DNA from: Hyphomicrobium nitrativorans NL23
GTDB taxonomy: Bacteria > Pseudomonadota > Alphaproteobacteria > Rhizobiales > Hyphomicrobiaceae
Length of the DNA stretch: 64,000 nucleotides
NCBI RefSeq assembly: GCF_000503895.1
Contig: NC_022997.1
Coordinates: 3,103,821 to 3,167,820, forward strand
Direction of reading: 5' to 3'
The notes beneath the pieces were generated by a model. It did not search any database. It saw only the letters and a list, made by a program, of their open reading frames with translations, and was not told the origin of the DNA. Below, in pieces: positions 20,403 to 29,379 of this stretch. Position 1 is the first letter of the stretch; each line of letters opens with the position of its first letter. A program made the translations under genes and the position numbers.

Positions 20403-21410
20403 ATGAAAGCCATCAAACTTGCGCGGCCGGCGAGCCTCGATACGTTCGAGGTGGCGGAGATCGGCGATCCGGGCGCGCCGGGGCCGGGGCAGATCCGCGT
20501 TCGGCTTCATGCGAATTCGCTGAACTATCACGACTACGCGGTCGCAGTCGGCGCGATCCCGACCGAAGGCGGGCGCATCCCGATGTCGGATGGCGCGGGC
20601 GTGGTCGAGGCGGTCGGCGACGGCGTGGCCGAGTTCGCGGAAGGCGACAACGTCGTGTCGGTGTTTTTTCCCTACTGGCAGAATGGGGAGCCTCCGCACG
20701 GCAACTTCTCTCACGTGCCGGGCGACGGCCTCGACGGCTATGCCCGGGAAGCTATCGTGACCCCGCAGACGTGGTTCACACGCGCACCGAAGGGCTGGAG
20801 CCACGTCGAAGCCGCCACGCTTCCGTGCGCGGCGCTGACGGCGTGGCGCGCGCTTGTCGTGGAAGGCGGGCTCAAAGCCGGCGATAGCGTGCTGATCCTC
20901 GGCACGGGCGGCGTCGCGATCTTCGCGTTGCAGATGGCGAAAGCGATGGGCGCAATCGCCATCGTCACCTCGTCGTCGGATGCGAAACTCGAACGCGCCC
21001 GAGAGATGGGCGCGGACTTCACCGTCAATTACAAGACCGATCCCGACTGGGGCGATACGGTGCGGACGTGGACCGGCAAACGCGGCGTCGATCATGTGCT
21101 CGAAATCGGCGGGCCGGGCACGCTTGCGCAGTCGATCACGGCGGCGCGGATCGGCGGGCACATCTCGCTGATCGGCATCCTGACCGGCATCAAGGGCGAG
21201 GTGCCGACGCTCGCCATGATGGCCAAGCAGATCAAGCTCAAGGGCATCATCGTCGGGAGCCGCGCACATCAGGCCGAGATGATCCGCGGGCTGGAAGCGA
21301 CGGGCATCCGCCCCGTGATCGACAGGACGTTCCCGCTCGCGAACCTTGCGGATGCCTTCCGCTACGAGGAAACCGGACAGCACTTCGGCAAGATCTGCAT
21401 CGAGATGTAA
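20403..21410 (+). CDS. MDR-family NAD(P)-dependent oxidoreductase
   Basis: 335 residues of the medium-chain dehydrogenase/reductase superfamily. The N-terminal GroES-like catalytic domain (residues about 1-125) is followed by a Rossmann domain with the nucleotide motif GTGGVAIFALQMAK. The catalytic-zinc Cys of classical alcohol dehydrogenases is replaced by NSLNYHDY, so the enzyme is probably zinc-independent, like quinone oxidoreductases. Substrate is unknown; the position after mutB suggests only a loose link with acyl-CoA metabolism. It is too short and lacks the motifs for crotonyl-CoA carboxylase/reductase. The start is supported by GGGGAGA 8 bases upstream. The DUF599 gene follows 8 bases after the stop. 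Confidence 0.88.
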   Translation: MKAIKLARPASLDTFEVAEIGDPGAPGPGQIRVRLHANSLNYHDYAVAVGAIPTEGGRIPMSDGAGVVEAVGDGVAEFAEGDNVVSVFFPYWQNGEPPHGNFSHVPGDGLDGYAREAIVTPQTWFTRAPKGWSHVEAATLPCAALTAWRALVVEGGLKAGDSVLILGTGGVAIFALQMAKAMGAIAIVTSSSDAKLERAREMGADFTVNYKTDPDWGDTVRTWTGKRGVDHVLEIGGPGTLAQSITAARIGGHISLIGILTGIKGEVPTLAMMAKQIKLKGIIVGSRAHQAEMIRGLEATGIRPVIDRTFPLANLADAFRYEETGQHFGKICIEM

Positions 21411-21418
21411 GGCGGCCC

Positions 21419-22111
21419 ATGAAACTTCTGTCGCTGCCGCTCATCGACGCGATTGCGCTTGCGAGCTTTCTTTTCTGCTGGCTGGGCTACGGCGTGACCG
21501 CGCGGTGGCTTGGCCGGCGCAGGCCGAGCCTCATCTCGTCGGTCAACGTGTTCCGCGCGCGCTGGATGCGGCGCATCTTCGAGCGCGATTCGCACATCGC
21601 GGATGCCGCGTTGCTCGGAAACCTGCTGCGGGGGGCGTTGTTCTTCGCCTCCACCACGGTGTTCATCCTCGGCGGTCTCATCGCGCTTCTGCCCGCGTTG
21701 GGACACGTCGTCTCGCATCTTCCCTATTCGTCGTCGGCCGATCCCTGGGTGCTGGAACTCAAGGCGCTCGTGCTGATCGCCGCGTTCGTCTACGCATTCT
21801 TCAAGTTCACGTGGTCGGCGTGGCAGTACAATGTTCTCTCGATCATCGTGGGCGCGGCGCCGACTGCGGTGGAAACAAATACAGCGGACTTCACACGCTA
21901 CGTCGATAACGCCGCGCACATCGCCACCATGGCGGGCGACAGCTACAACAACGGCATCCGCGCCTACTACTTCGCGATCGCGCTTTTCGCGTGGTTTATC
22001 GATCCGCTGGTGCTGCTCGCCGTGACGCTGATCGTGACGTTCGTGCTGTATCGGCGCGAGTTCGCATCGCCCATGCTGGGGAGCCTGCAGCGCGTCACGG
22101 ATATCAAGTAG
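21419..22111 (+). CDS. DUF599 family membrane protein
   Basis: 230 residues with about four hydrophobic segments (near residues 7-26, 68-95, 116-135 and 190-215). The N-terminal region SVNVFRARWMRRIFERDSHI and the FKFTWSAWQYN stretch fit DUF599, a bacterial inner-membrane family of unknown role. A short hydrophilic region carries DFTRYVDNAAHIATM. The start ATG overlaps the GGCGGCCC leader 8 bases after the MDR stop, so the two are probably co-transcribed. Function cannot be inferred. Confidence 0.85.
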   Translation: MKLLSLPLIDAIALASFLFCWLGYGVTARWLGRRRPSLISSVNVFRARWMRRIFERDSHIADAALLGNLLRGALFFASTTVFILGGLIALLPALGHVVSHLPYSSSADPWVLELKALVLIAAFVYAFFKFTWSAWQYNVLSIIVGAAPTAVETNTADFTRYVDNAAHIATMAGDSYNNGIRAYYFAIALFAWFIDPLVLLAVTLIVTFVLYRREFASPMLGSLQRVTDIK

Positions 22112-22121
22112 TCCGCACAAG

Positions 22122-22157
22122 AAACGCCGCGAAGCAGGGCTTCGCGGCGTTATTTTT
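22122..22157 (+). terminator. Terminator between the DUF599 gene and clpA
   Basis: AACGCCGCGAAG (22123-22134) pairs perfectly with 22140-22151 around a 5-nt loop. On plus it is followed by ATTTTTACTT, making it a good terminator for the MDR/DUF599 transcript; on minus TTTC follows, so it may also serve clpA. Confidence 0.9.
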
Positions 22158-22180
22158 ACTTGTGATGGAGAGGCGGCGCC

Positions 22181-24640
22181 TCAGTCGTCTTTCTTGCGCG
22201 GCACGCTCGGCACGGCGCCGCCGGAGCGCGGGCTGCGCTCCTTCTTCTCCTTCGGGCCGGGAAGCGCCTTGCGCGGCGGCGTCGCCTCCACAAGGGCCGC
22301 CTCCTCGGTGCCCTCGTCGTCGTCCTCGTCCTCTTCGCGCGAGCGCGTCTTCTTCGAAGGATCGGCCGGGACGATCTCGAACGTGAGACCGCTCTCCTCG
22401 CCCTTGCCCTGCACCAGCACCTTGACCGTGCCGCCGTTTTCGAGCCTGCCGAACAGCAGCTCGTCGGCCAGCGGTTTCTTGATGTGCTCCTGGATGACGC
22501 GTGCGAGCGGCCGGGCGCCGAACTTGTCGTCGTAGCCCTTCTCGACGATCCACTTCTGCGCGCCTTCCGACAGCTCGATCATCACACCGCGGTCTGCAAG
22601 CTGGGCTTCGAGCTGGAAGATGAACTTCTCGACCACCATCGAGATGACTTCCGGCGGAAGTCCCGAGAACGGGATTACCGCGTCGAGGCGGTTGCGGAAC
22701 TCGGGGGTGAACAGCCGGTTCACGGCCTCCGTATCCTCGCCCTCGCGCTTCTCGCGGTTGAAGCCCATAGGCGGGCGCGCCATGTCGCTCGCGCCCGCGT
22801 TCGTCGTCATGATGAGGATGACGTTGCGGAAATCGACCGACTTGCCGTTGTGATCGGTGAGCTTGCCGTGGTCCATCACCTGCAGGAGGATGTTGAACAG
22901 ATCCGGGTGCGCCTTCTCGATCTCGTCGAGCAAAAGCACGCAGTGGGGATGCTGATCCACGCCGTCCGTCAGGAGACCGCCCTGGTCGAAGCCGACGTAG
23001 CCCGGAGGCGCGCCGATGAGACGCGAGACGGTGTGCTTCTCCATGTATTCGGACATGTCGAAGCGCAACAGCTCCACGCCCATGAGAGACGCAAGTTGTT
23101 TGGCGACCTCGGTCTTGCCGACGCCGGTGGGGCCCGAGAACAGGTAGCTGCCAATCGGCTTCTCCGGCTCGCGCAGACCCGCACGCGCGAGCTTGATCGC
23201 AGCCGAGAGGGCGACGATCGCCTTGTCCTGGCCGAACACGAGGCGCTTCAGATCCTTTTCGAGGTTCACGAGAACCTCGGCGTCGGATTTCGTCACCGTC
23301 TTCGGCGGGATGCGGGCCATCGTGGCGACGGTCGCTTCCACCTCTTTCACGGTGATCTTCTTCTTGCGCTTGCCTTCCGGCACCAGCATCTGCGAGGCGC
23401 CAGTCTCGTCGATCACGTCGATCGCCTTGTCCGGCAGCTTGCGGTCGTGGATGTACTTCGCCGAAAGCTCCACCGCCGCCTTGATGGCTTCGCCCGTGTA
23501 CTTGAGCTTGTGGAACTCCTCGAAGTAGGGCTTGAGGCCCTTCAGGATCGCAATCGAATCCTCGACCGTCGGCTCCTTCACGTCGATCTTCTGGAAGCGG
23601 CGGACGAGCGCGCGATCCTTCTCGAAGTGCTGGCGGTACTCCTTGTAGGTGGTCGAGCCGATGCAGCGCACGAGGCCCGACTGAAGCGCGGGCTTCAGAA
23701 GGTTCGATGCGTCCATCGCCCCGCCAGACGTTGCGCCCGCGCCGATCACGGTGTGGATCTCGTCGATGAAGAGGATGGCGCCAGGATAGTTCTCCACCTC
23801 CTTCATCACCGCCTTGAGCCGCTCCTCGAAGTCGCCGCGGTAGCGCGTGCCTGCGAGAAGCGCGCCCATGTCGAGCGCGAAGATGGTGGCGTCCTTGAGT
23901 ACCTCGGGCACTTCGTTGCGCAAGATCTTGCGCGCGAGGCCCTCGGCGATGGCGGTTTTGCCGACGCCGGGATCGCCGACGAGCAGCGGATTGTTCTTCT
24001 GCCGGCGGCAGAGCACCTGGATGGTGCGCAGCACCTCCTGCTCGCGTCCGATCAAGGGATCGATGCGGCCGTCGCGCGCCTTTTTGTTGAGGTTGACGCA
24101 ATAGGTGTTGAGCGCATCCTGGCCGGGCTTCTTCTCCTCGCCCGCCTCGCTCGCCTGCTCGTCGTCAGAGCCACGAACACCGCGCGGCTCGGAGAGACCT
24201 GCACGCTTCGCGATGCCGTGGCTGATGTACTGCACGGCGTCGAAGCGCGTCATATCCTGCTCCTGCAGGAAGAATGCGGCGTGGCTTTCGCGCTCGGCAA
24301 AGATCGCGACGAGCACGTTGGCGCCCGTCACCTCTTCGCGGCCCGACGACTGCACGTGGACGACCGCGCGGTGGATGACGCGCTGGAAGCCCGTGGTAGG
24401 CTGCGCTTCCGCCGCGCCTTTGTGCACGAGGCTGCCGAGTTCGGTATCGAGATACTCACCGACACGCGCGCGCAATTGATCGAGATCCACATTGCAGGCC
24501 CGCATCACGGCGGCCGCATCGCGGTCGTCGATCAGCGCCGCAAGCAGATGCTCCAGCGTTGCGAACTCGTGATTGCGCTCGTTGGCGAACTCAAGCGCGC
24601 GGTGGAGCGAGGCTTCAAGTGACTTCGAGAAGGATGGCAC
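22181..24640 (-). CDS. clpA: ATP-dependent Clp protease ATP-binding subunit ClpA
   Basis: 819 residues. AAA+ unfoldase that feeds substrates, including N-degron proteins from ClpS, into ClpP. Order: N-domain (about 1-145, PSFSKSLEASLHRALEFANE), D1 with Walker A GDPGVGKTAIAEG, D2 with Walker A GPTGVGKTEVAKQL and Walker B CVLLLDEIEKAH. The C-terminal 65 residues after the D2 small domain are an extension rich in charged residues and proline (EEDEDDDEGTEEA, ending RKKDD), longer than E. coli ClpA. The start is GTG at 24640, because an ATG farther upstream would overlap clpS out of character. It starts 8 bases after the clpS stop. clpP is not in the window. Confidence 0.96.
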   Translation of the reverse strand: MPSFSKSLEASLHRALEFANERNHEFATLEHLLAALIDDRDAAAVMRACNVDLDQLRARVGEYLDTELGSLVHKGAAEAQPTTGFQRVIHRAVVHVQSSGREEVTGANVLVAIFAERESHAAFFLQEQDMTRFDAVQYISHGIAKRAGLSEPRGVRGSDDEQASEAGEEKKPGQDALNTYCVNLNKKARDGRIDPLIGREQEVLRTIQVLCRRQKNNPLLVGDPGVGKTAIAEGLARKILRNEVPEVLKDATIFALDMGALLAGTRYRGDFEERLKAVMKEVENYPGAILFIDEIHTVIGAGATSGGAMDASNLLKPALQSGLVRCIGSTTYKEYRQHFEKDRALVRRFQKIDVKEPTVEDSIAILKGLKPYFEEFHKLKYTGEAIKAAVELSAKYIHDRKLPDKAIDVIDETGASQMLVPEGKRKKKITVKEVEATVATMARIPPKTVTKSDAEVLVNLEKDLKRLVFGQDKAIVALSAAIKLARAGLREPEKPIGSYLFSGPTGVGKTEVAKQLASLMGVELLRFDMSEYMEKHTVSRLIGAPPGYVGFDQGGLLTDGVDQHPHCVLLLDEIEKAHPDLFNILLQVMDHGKLTDHNGKSVDFRNVILIMTTNAGASDMARPPMGFNREKREGEDTEAVNRLFTPEFRNRLDAVIPFSGLPPEVISMVVEKFIFQLEAQLADRGVMIELSEGAQKWIVEKGYDDKFGARPLARVIQEHIKKPLADELLFGRLENGGTVKVLVQGKGEESGLTFEIVPADPSKKTRSREEDEDDDEGTEEAALVEATPPRKALPGPKEKKERSPRSGGAVPSVPRKKDD

Positions 24641-24647
24641 GTTCGAC

Positions 24648-24986
24648 CTACTCTTTCTCCATGGTGCATTGCAGAGGATGGCCGTGCTGGCGGGAGAAGT
24701 CCATAACCTGCGTGACCTTCGTCTCGGCGACCTCGTAGGTGTACACGCCACAGATGCCCACGCCTTTGTGGTGCACGTGCAGCATGATCCGCGTCGCCTC
24801 CTCGCGGCCCTTGCTGAAGTATTTTTCCAGCACGAGGACCACGAATTCCATCGGGGTGTAATCGTCGTTGAGAAGAAGCACCTTGTAGAGAGAAGGCTTC
24901 TTCGTCTTAGGGCGTGTCTTGGTCACGAGGCCTGTTTTGCCCTCGTCCCCGCCCTGATCCCGTCCGGCGCCGTTCTTGCCCGCCAT
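24648..24986 (-). CDS. clpS: ClpS adaptor for ClpAP
   Basis: 112 residues from the ATG at 24986. Delivers N-degron substrates to ClpA. Family core: [25 protein letters not shown] (the N-end-rule pocket Asn-Asp-Asp), followed by [19 protein letters not shown]. The first 30 residues are a variable basic leader. Earlier in-frame ATGs exist (about 25034), so the start is not certain; 24986 is chosen because it gives a typical length. clpA follows 8 bases later, and the two genes form one operon. Several ClpS copies are common in alphaproteobacteria; this one, linked to clpA, is the likely main adaptor. Confidence 0.94.
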   Translation of the reverse strand: MAGKNGAGRDQGGDEGKTGLVTKTRPKTKKPSLYKVLLLNDDYTPMEFVVLVLEKYFSKGREEATRIMLHVHHKGVGICGVYTYEVAETKVTQVMDFSRQHGHPLQCTMEKE

Positions 24987-25312
24987 TTCAGGCCCGGCAG
25001 ACCCAAACGCCGCAAATCTCAGTTGTCGTGTCATCATGCCCGTTGTCAATCGCGTCTGCGCCGCCGAAGCGGCGCCACTCCCGTCTACTGTTACGCACCT
25101 GGCTTGCGCCAGCAATGCCCACCTTTCGGACGGCGCAGCCGTCCAGAGCGGAGGCAGTGCGAGTTGATCAGACCATTCGGGCAGAATGTTAAGTGGGGTG
25201 TCTTAGCCCGAGAAAAAGGGGCCCGAGAAAAGGGCGGAACGAAAAAGGCCCGGGCTTTCGCCTCGGACCTTTCTTCCCTCGTGTATCGGTGCGGCGCGAG
25301 ACGCCCCTGCGG
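24987..25312. other. clpS upstream region and phasin terminator
   Basis: 326 bases. They hold the clpS promoter region, a near-perfect direct repeat of 15 bases (GCCCGAGAAAA twice, 25206-25235), and the phasin terminator (25242-25274). Short open frames on both strands look like noise. Confidence 0.5.
25242..25274 (-). terminator. Phasin gene terminator
   Basis: On minus, AAAGGTCCG-A-GGC pairs with GCC-C-GGGCCTTT around a GAAA tetraloop with one bulge, followed by TTTTT. It lies about 40 bases after the phasin stop. Confidence 0.85.
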
Positions 25313-25645
25313 CTATCTGCCCGCGTTCTGGAACGCTTTCTCGACGGGCTTGTACGCATCCTTCGCGAGATCGGAATAGAGGGCACCGACCTTGTTGAGC
25401 TGATGGATGTAGTCCTCGTAGGCACGCTTGGCGTAGCCGGACTGAATCTCGAATGCCTGCTCGACCGATTTGGCCGACAGCAGCTTCTCGAAAGTTGCCG
25501 TGCCATCTTCAAAGGCGCGCTTCGAATAGTCGTTGAACTCGGCGGCGATGGCCTGCCACCCCTTGCTCCAATCGCCGAGCAACTTCACCGCGGTGTCGAC
25601 GTTGGTCTGGCCGAGCTTCTGAAATTCCTGGAAATTGTTGATCAT
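25313..25645 (-). CDS. Phasin family protein
   Basis: 110 residues from the ATG at 25645. A helical, amphipathic protein expected to coat polyhydroxyalkanoate granules or to be a granule-associated regulator. The chain follows the Phasin_2 pattern, e.g. MINNFQEFQKLGQTNVDTA, GWQAIAAEFNDYSKRAFEDG and QSGYAKRAYEDYIHQLNKVG. No membrane segment. The family start is preserved at 25645, although the ribosome-binding site is weak. It sits between clpS and the D,D-carboxypeptidase gene, an arrangement found in several Rhizobiales. A granule role is a family inference. Confidence 0.9.
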   Translation of the reverse strand: MINNFQEFQKLGQTNVDTAVKLLGDWSKGWQAIAAEFNDYSKRAFEDGTATFEKLLSAKSVEQAFEIQSGYAKRAYEDYIHQLNKVGALYSDLAKDAYKPVEKAFQNAGR

Positions 25646-25992
25646 TTGGGATGCCTGCTGCTTGATCGAGAGATGAACCCGCACTGGTCCGGCACCGAAA
25701 TGCCTGAACAAAACCTAGGCGCACTGCAGCATTTTTTCAAGCGTATTATTGCGTCGCAGCATAATCTGCCGTCAGTCATTCGTTAACGCAATTGCAGGAC
25801 CCGGAGGCTAGGTTGCCCACAAGAGGGTTGCCGACGCCCATCCCGACAGCGTCGCGGCCCCAAAGTGGCCCAGAAGTGTCGGCATTACAGCGCGGTTCAG
25901 CTATGGTTTACGGCGCGGGAGCGGGCGGGATAGAGCCGGGCCGGCATCCGGTTCCGGCTTTTCGGCGACGGACGCGAACGAAGGGGGGATCC
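25646..25992. other. Divergent phasin / D,D-carboxypeptidase intergenic stretch
   Basis: 347 bases between divergent genes. It includes TGC-GTC-GCAG (25750-25759), similar to the TGC-N3-GCA type element bound by the PHB regulator PhaR, about 105 bases upstream of the phasin start. An open frame on plus enters the carboxypeptidase signal peptide but has no conserved sequence before 25993. Confidence 0.4.
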
Positions 25993-27731
25993 TTGGCGGA
26001 TGCCGTAACACGTTGGGTGATCGCCCTGATGGCGGCCGTGCTTTTTGCGCTGCCCGCCGTTCAAGCGGTGCACGCTCAGCAGGCCTCGACCTCCAAACAG
26101 GCGTCCACGAAAAAAAAGCCAAGCAGGCAAAAAAGCAGCCGGCCAAGAAGGCACCGCCGCCCAAGCAGTCGTCGATGATCATCGATGGCAATACCGGCGC
26201 CGTGCTGCACGACGACGCGGCCGACGAACCACGCTTTCCGGCATCGCTCACCAAGGTGATGACGCTCTACATGCTCTTCAGCGAGATCGAGCAGGGCCGT
26301 CTCAGTTTCTCATCCCGTATTACGGCGAGTGCGCGCGCTGCCGCCGCACCGCCATCGAAACTCGATCTGAAGCCCGGAGACACGATCACGGTCGCGGACG
26401 CCGTCAAGGCGCTGGTCGTGCGCTCGGCCAACGACGTGGCGGTGGCGGTCGCCGAACACATCGGCGGAAGCGAGCCGGCCTTCGCGCGCGCGATGACGCA
26501 ACGCGCGCGCCAGATCGGCATGACGCAGACCGTGTTCCACAACGCATCCGGCCTGCCCGAACCGCGTCAGATCACGACGGCGCGCGATATGCTCACTCTG
26601 GCGTTGCGCATTCAGGACGACTTCCCGAAGCACTATCACTACTTCTCGACGTCCACGTTCACGTTCGGCGAGAAGACCTGGCGCTCGCACAATACGCTGA
26701 TGCGCTCTTTCCCCGGCATGGACGGCATGAAGACGGGCTATATCCGCGCGTCGGGCTTCAATCTCGTATCGTCGGTGCGCACGGGGAACAAGCATATCGT
26801 GGGCGTCGTATTCGGCGGACAGACGGCGGCTGCGCGCAACGCACACATGCAGGGGCTTTTGTTTCGCGCACTCGAACGCGCATCGACCCAGCGCACGCGG
26901 AAAGGCTCGCAGCCGCTGATCGCGCGCAAGCGCCCCGCGCCTCAACCGGCCGCGCCGCAAGAGGTCGAAATGGCGTGGGCGACAGAATCGCGCGCCGCCC
27001 CGCCTCCGCCGCCTGCCGCCCGCGCGACGCCACCGCCGGTGAAAGCGGCCGCGAAGGCGCCTCCGAAGAAAGCCGCGTCGCGACCCGCTCAGCCACCGCC
27101 GCCCGATCGGATCGCGCAAGTTCTCGAACAAGGCGACGCACACGACAACAACAGCCCCGACGGCCATTACGGCGCACCTGAGTTCGATCTCTTCGCGCTT
27201 CGTGAAGCCATGTCGGATACGACGGATGGCGCACACCACGGGCAACCGGCTCCGCCGCCTGTCGCGCATGCTGCCGCGTCTCCGAGCGCGCGGGACATCG
27301 CGGGGCTCATCCGGAATTCACTGGTGGAGGGTGCACCTCAACCCCGCCCCGCGCCGCCGCAACAACAGGCGGCTGCTGCCGATGTCGCGCGGCCGCCGTC
27401 AACGCTCGATTCCCAGGCGCGCCAGCTCGGCATGGAAGTGGCCGCGCTCCCCGATCAGCAGTTCGCCGCGCGCCGCTCCGCCGCGGGTGGCTTCGATGTC
27501 CAGATCGGGGCGTATGTCAGCGCGGAGGAAGCTCAGCGGCGGATCGAGCAGGTGCGCGGGCGGACGGGCAATCTTCTCAGCAGCTATGCCGGGGCTACGA
27601 TCCCGGTACAGACGGCAGACCAGCAGATATTCCGCGCGCGGTTCGTGAATTTCGACGAGCGGAGCGCGACCTCGGCGTGTCTCGAATTGCGCCGCATGGC
27701 TATCGATTGTCTCGTCATGCGGGCTGAATAG
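25993..27731 (+). CDS. D-alanyl-D-alanine carboxypeptidase with SPOR domain, frame-split
   Basis: PBP5-type periplasmic enzyme that removes the terminal D-Ala of pentapeptides. The catalytic domain has all three penicillin-binding motifs: SLTK (active Ser), SAN and KTG (MKTGYI). A Pro/Ala-rich linker follows, and a SPOR domain (GGFDVQIGAYVSAEEAQRRI) closes the chain, targeting the septum. The signal peptide, MADAVTRWVIALMAAVLFAL with an Ala-x-Ala site, starts at TTG 25993 behind AAGGGGGG but is in another frame from the catalytic domain. The two join by a -1 shift at an A8 run (26110-26117). Either a programmed frameshift, phase variation or a missing base in the assembly explains this. The catalytic frame alone has no export signal. 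Confidence 0.85.
26110..26118 (+). other. A-AAA-AAG slippery heptamer inside the D,D-carboxypeptidase
   Basis: The zero frame reads ACG-AAA-AAA-AAG; the last seven bases form A-AAA-AAG in the correct phase for tandem -1 slippage, as in the E. coli dnaX signal. A -1 shift here continues into GCC-AAG-CAG, exactly the frame of the Lys-rich leader and catalytic domain. No clear stimulatory stem-loop is seen 5-10 bases downstream. Confidence 0.6.
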
Positions 27732-27752
27732 CCCGATCTCGCGGGTGCTCGC

Positions 27753-28454
27753 CTACACGCGGTCCAGCAACACATCCTTGGCTTCGTTCACCTGCGCCGC
27801 GAGGTAGGTCGAGCCTCCCCGATCGGGATGCAGCTTGAGCATCAGCTCGCGGTGGGCCCGGCGGATGTCTTCTTCCGTAGCGCCGGGCGACAAGCCGAGG
27901 ATGTCGCAGGCTTCCTCCGGCGTCATGCGCCCGTCCCCGCCGCGCATTTCGCGCTCGCCGCGCTGCACGTCCTCCCGCCACGTCGGATGAATGCGATCCA
28001 GATAGGCCTCGATGAGCTGGGCCGACTGCGGATCGGCCATCCGGCAGTCCTGCCAGAGCAAGGCGGCCTCGGCCGGCTTCAGGCTTTCCAGATCGCGACC
28101 GGCGAACATGCCCTTGAGGACGCGGCCGCTCATGGCGCCGGTGTCATGGTCCAGCTCCATCGCCAGATATTCGGTGCGGACTTCGGAGCTTTGGCCAGGC
28201 GACTTGCGCGTCGGGCCGGACGGGCCGAGCACGCCGCCGCCCCAGCCGAGCAGCCAGGCACCCAACATGCCGAGCACGCTTGCCGCGCCTGCAGCCCCCC
28301 GGAGCAGCAGGATCGCTGCCGCCGCGAGCGCCAACGCCCCGCCTACAAGCTTGAGCTGGCGGGCGAGGACTGCGGGATTTGCACGCGTGAACCCCGAGAT
28401 CGAAAGCAGCACCACAACGAGCGCCGCAAGGCCGAGCAGTAGAAACGTCATCAA
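27753..28454 (-). CDS. Membrane-anchored J-domain protein
   Basis: 233 residues. Two N-terminal hydrophobic segments (about 2-20 and 37-70, the latter rich in Ala/Leu/Gly) anchor the protein. A cytoplasmic central region with TEYLAMELDHDTGAMSGRVL follows. The C-terminal 65 residues are a J domain, with CDILGLSPGATEEDIRRAHR and the HPD motif in KLHPDRGG, which stimulates Hsp70 ATPase. Similar proteins are widespread in alphaproteobacteria. The start could be 28454 or 28451 (tandem ATGs). It lies downstream of the VWA-like gene on the same strand, 82 bases away. The DnaK partner and clients are not known. Confidence 0.9.
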   Translation of the reverse strand: MMTFLLLGLAALVVVLLSISGFTRANPAVLARQLKLVGGALALAAAAILLLRGAAGAASVLGMLGAWLLGWGGGVLGPSGPTRKSPGQSSEVRTEYLAMELDHDTGAMSGRVLKGMFAGRDLESLKPAEAALLWQDCRMADPQSAQLIEAYLDRIHPTWREDVQRGEREMRGGDGRMTPEEACDILGLSPGATEEDIRRAHRELMLKLHPDRGGSTYLAAQVNEAKDVLLDRV

Positions 28455-28536
28455 ATTCTCACGTCGGGGCGTCGTTGGTCTGTCCTGCGGATCAGGGCAG
28501 GACGACGACGCAGGTCAGGTGGGCGGATCATGACCG

Positions 28537-29309
28537 TCAACGGCGCATTTGTCTAAGGAGGCGGCGGGCGCCCGCGCCCCCGGGTTTGGCGAGCAGCGCA
28601 TCGAGCGCCTTCTCGCCGCCTGCCGCATAGACAGCGACGGCTTTCAGCAGCTCACGCAGCTCGGCGGCCGAGCCGGGGCCGAAACGGCAGTGCGCGCCTT
28701 TGGTGAGGCGCGCGATCTCGGCGAAGGCGCGGGCCGCGTTCTCGTCGTGGCCTTCCTGAAACATGAAGGCCGGCACGCCAAGCAGCGCGAGCTCGCCTGC
28801 GCGCCCGGCCAAGTCGTCGATGGGTTCTTCCACCGCATCGCCCACATAGACCAATGCGCCGATCTTCGCCTTCTCGGATTCGCGCCGGGCGTGGGTGAGC
28901 ACTTTGCCGATCTGGGTATAGCCGCCGTGGCAGGACACCTGCCGCATGAGGCTGGTGAGCGCGTCGGCGTTCGTCACCCATTTCGACGCGCGCGCCTCGC
29001 CCGCGCCACGGAAGTACATGAGTTGGACTTCGAGCGAGCCGATCTCTTTCACGGCCTGGAACATCTCCGACTGGAGCGCCAGCGCCATATCCCACGTCGG
29101 CGCGCGGCTCATCGTGGCGTCCATGGCGAAGAGGAGGCGGCCGCGACGTCCCGTGGTCTGGGCGGGCGCCATCGCCTTCACCTTGGCGATGAAGTCCGCA
29201 ACGTCGCTCCTCGAAGAGCCGGCCGGGGTGGGGCCGGGGCGCGCGCCGTGGTCTGATCGGCCGCGATCTTGTCGGCCACCTTGCCGGGCGTTTTCGTCTC
29301 TCGGACCAT
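28537..29309 (-). CDS. VWA-like domain protein, apparent frameshift near its start
   Basis: The main frame (28537-29181) encodes a von Willebrand A-like fold: GRLLFAMDATMSR with a MIDAS-like Asp-x-Thr-x-Ser, then HGGYTQIGKVLTHA and ALVYVGDAVEEPIDDL. This matches a conserved alphaproteobacterial family next to J-domain genes. The conserved N-terminal extension (RSDVADFIAKVKAMAP) lies in the same frame but has no start codon. A clear start with GGAG lies at 29309 (MVRETKTPGKVADKIAADQT) in another frame, and a -1 shift within the C/G-rich run at about 29220-29250 joins the two. This is either a sequencing deletion or a real frameshift. Function of the family is unknown; the ligand would be a protein or metal. 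Confidence 0.75.
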
Positions 29310-29379
29310 GCGGGCTCCGTCAGGGGTTTCATTCCGCCCTAACATGGCGAGGAACGCGCCCGGCCACAATGTTTCACCG

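Noticed and set aside
20403..21410. MDR gene as crotonyl-CoA carboxylase/reductase (ethylmalonyl-CoA pathway)
   Set aside because: Tempting beside mutAB, but the protein is about 100 residues too short and lacks the crotonyl-CoA reductase signatures.
25193..25786. 197-codon frame on plus opposite the phasin gene
   Set aside because: Antisense shadow; the phasin in the other strand is recognisable and has its own terminator.
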